Positions 6,208-7,135 of a DNA stretch of 7,135 nt are shown piece after piece (the stretch's first letter is position 1; every line of letters starts with the position of its first letter). This DNA is from B1Sed10-231 sp046483385 (lineage in GTDB: Bacteria > Planctomycetota > Brocadiia > SM23-32): NCBI GenBank assembly GCA_046483385.1, contig JAWODG010000054.1:1-7135 (forward strand), read 5' to 3'. A program made the position numbers and the translations under genes. Under the pieces are notes generated by a model. It saw nothing but the letters and a program-made list of their open reading frames with translations, did no database searches and was not told the DNA's origin.

Positions 6208-7028
6208 ATGGCAAGCGACGTCGTGCTCATCAACAGCAACGAAATCCGGCCGCCCATTGCGCCCATCGGTCTGGACTACCTGGCCGGCGCCCTGCGGCGG
6301 TCGGGCCACGGCGTGAGGCTCATCGACCTGAATCTGGCCGCCGACGCGGACGAAGCACTCGCCGCCGGGCTAAGCGACGCGGAGCCGCGCCTGGTCGGCA
6401 TCAGTTTCCGCAACTCCGACGACTGTTTCTACCCCAGCGGCCATTCATTCGTGCCACGGCTCCAGCAGGTCATCGGGGTCGTCCGGAGACAGACGGCCGC
6501 ACCGATCGTGCTGGGCGGGGCCGGGTTCAGCGTCTTCCCTGAGGCCATACTGGCGGCGACAGGCTGCGATTTCGGGATCGCGGGGGACGGCGAGCGCGCC
6601 CTCGTCGGACTGGTGGACGCGCTTGAGAACGACCGCGAAATCGCCGACGTGCCGGGGCTGGTGTGGCGCCCGGATGACGGACAGTCCTACCGTGTGAACC
6701 CCCCGCTTCCGGCGAACCCTCTGTCGCTGCCGACCGGCCGGGATGCGGTGGACAACCCCGGTTACTTCGGCGAGGGCGGCCAGTTAGGGCTGGAAACGAA
6801 GCGAGGGTGCGATCGGCACTGCGTTTACTGCGCCGACCCTCTCATCAAGGGGAACACCGTTCGGATCCGCGCCCCCCGGGAGGTCGCCGAAGAGGCCGAG
6901 AACCTGCTGGCGCAGGGGATCGACGTGCTGCACCTGTGCGACAGCGAGTTCAATCTCGACTACGACCACGCGTTGGCCGTGTGCCGCGAGTTCGCGCGGC
7001 GCGGCCTGGGCGAGCGCCTGCAGTTGAG
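6208..7028 (+). CDS. B12-binding-domain radical SAM protein, truncated at a sequence junction
   Basis: Start ATG 6208 follows GGGG (6197-6200) with a 7-nt spacer. Residues 1-145 are a Rossmann-like cobalamin-binding domain in the style of class B radical SAM proteins: IAPIGLDYLAGALRRSGHGV (17-36), LIDLNLAAD, VGISFRNSDDCFYP (63-76), PIVLGGAGFSVFPE (99-112) and DFGIAGDGER (121-130). The DXHXXG motif of cobalamin-dependent methionine synthase is absent, as is common in this class. The cluster motif is CX3CX2C at C201-C205-C208 (KRGCDRHCVYCADP), followed by IRAPREVAEEAENLLAQGID and LHLCDSEFNLD (241-251). Such enzymes do radical methylations or ring rearrangements; the substrate is unknown. The frame stays open to the window end, but from about residue 273 the translation turns into Arg/Pro-rich nonsense because the DNA there encodes glutamine synthetase in another frame. 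The true C-terminal half is missing. Divergent from the esterase operon. Confidence 0.85.
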
Positions 7029-7135
7029 ATGGGCCTGCACACCGAGGTGCACCACCACGAGGTGGCGACCGCCGGTCAGTGCGAGATCGGTGTCGGCGCG
7101 GCCCCGCTTACGCGCAAGGCCGACGAGGTCCAGAT
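7026..7135 (+). CDS. glnA: Internal fragment of a glutamine synthetase
   Basis: In the frame beginning GAG 7026 the DNA reads EMGLHTEVHHHEVATAGQ, then CEIGVGAAPLTRKADEVQ, running off the right edge. The HHHEVATAGQ-x-E signature belongs to the catalytic domain of type I glutamine synthetase (ATP + glutamate + ammonia to glutamine), and its two glutamates are metal ligands in the known enzymes. KADEVQ matches the KADE-x-Q stretch just after it in the same family. No glutamine synthetase start or N-terminal half (normally about 200 residues) lies upstream; instead the cobalamin/radical SAM gene runs straight into it, in a frame offset by 2. It is therefore a partial gene joined at a junction within about 7017-7040. 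The identity of the 36 residues is clear despite the short length; whether this arrangement exists in a real genome is doubtful. Confidence 0.85.

Noticed and set aside
6095..6214. Longer N-terminus for the esterase (ATG at 6214 or 6133)
   Set aside because: It would bury the signal peptide and run through the promoter region; AAGGAG and the signal sequence both favour 6094.
7029..7135. C-terminal continuation of the B12/radical SAM protein past about residue 273
   Set aside because: The frame is open, but the translation (CTPRCTTTRWRPPVSARSVS) is out-of-frame glutamine synthetase, not family sequence.

Overview
This is a GC-rich, gene-dense bacterial window. Five genes lie on the minus strand and read leftwards, and one or two partial genes on the plus strand start from a shared divergent intergenic region near 6.1-6.2 kb. 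The base composition, the exported sialate O-acetylesterase-like and GH30 enzymes, and the large conserved protein of unknown function suggest an environmental Planctomycetota-, Armatimonadota- or Hydrogenedentota-like lineage. That is a guess from style, since no marker gene fixes the taxon.

Layout on the minus strand, in transcription order: a secreted SGNH/SASA-family esterase (6094-4508); a conserved protein of unknown function, probably beta-propeller-like, with a C-terminal beta domain (4482-3085); a radical SAM protein of the spore photoproduct lyase (SPL) type (3078-1816); a 136 bp gap with a strong hairpin and a possible promoter; an exported GH30 glycosidase (1679-300); and the N-terminus of an unidentified, beta-rich protein running off the left edge (260-1). 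The first three genes are separated by 25 and 6 bp and look like one operon. The gap before GH30 may begin a second transcript. The two exported hydrolases point to degradation of a decorated, acetylated polysaccharide. How the SPL-like enzyme and the unknown protein fit this is not clear, and they form the most novel pair here.

On the plus strand, a B12-binding-domain radical SAM gene starts at 6208 and reads well through its CX3CX2C cluster motif and the following beta/alpha units. Near 7017-7030 the family resemblance stops. From 7026, in a different frame, the DNA encodes an unmistakable internal piece of glutamine synthetase (EVHHHEVATAGQ, then KADEVQ). The right end is therefore a junction between two unrelated genes, most simply a chimeric contig end, less likely a real recombination event. 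The B12/radical SAM product should not be read past about residue 273.

No tRNA, rRNA, CRISPR array, insertion sequence or phage gene was seen. Every stretch over 100 bp without a gene is described below.
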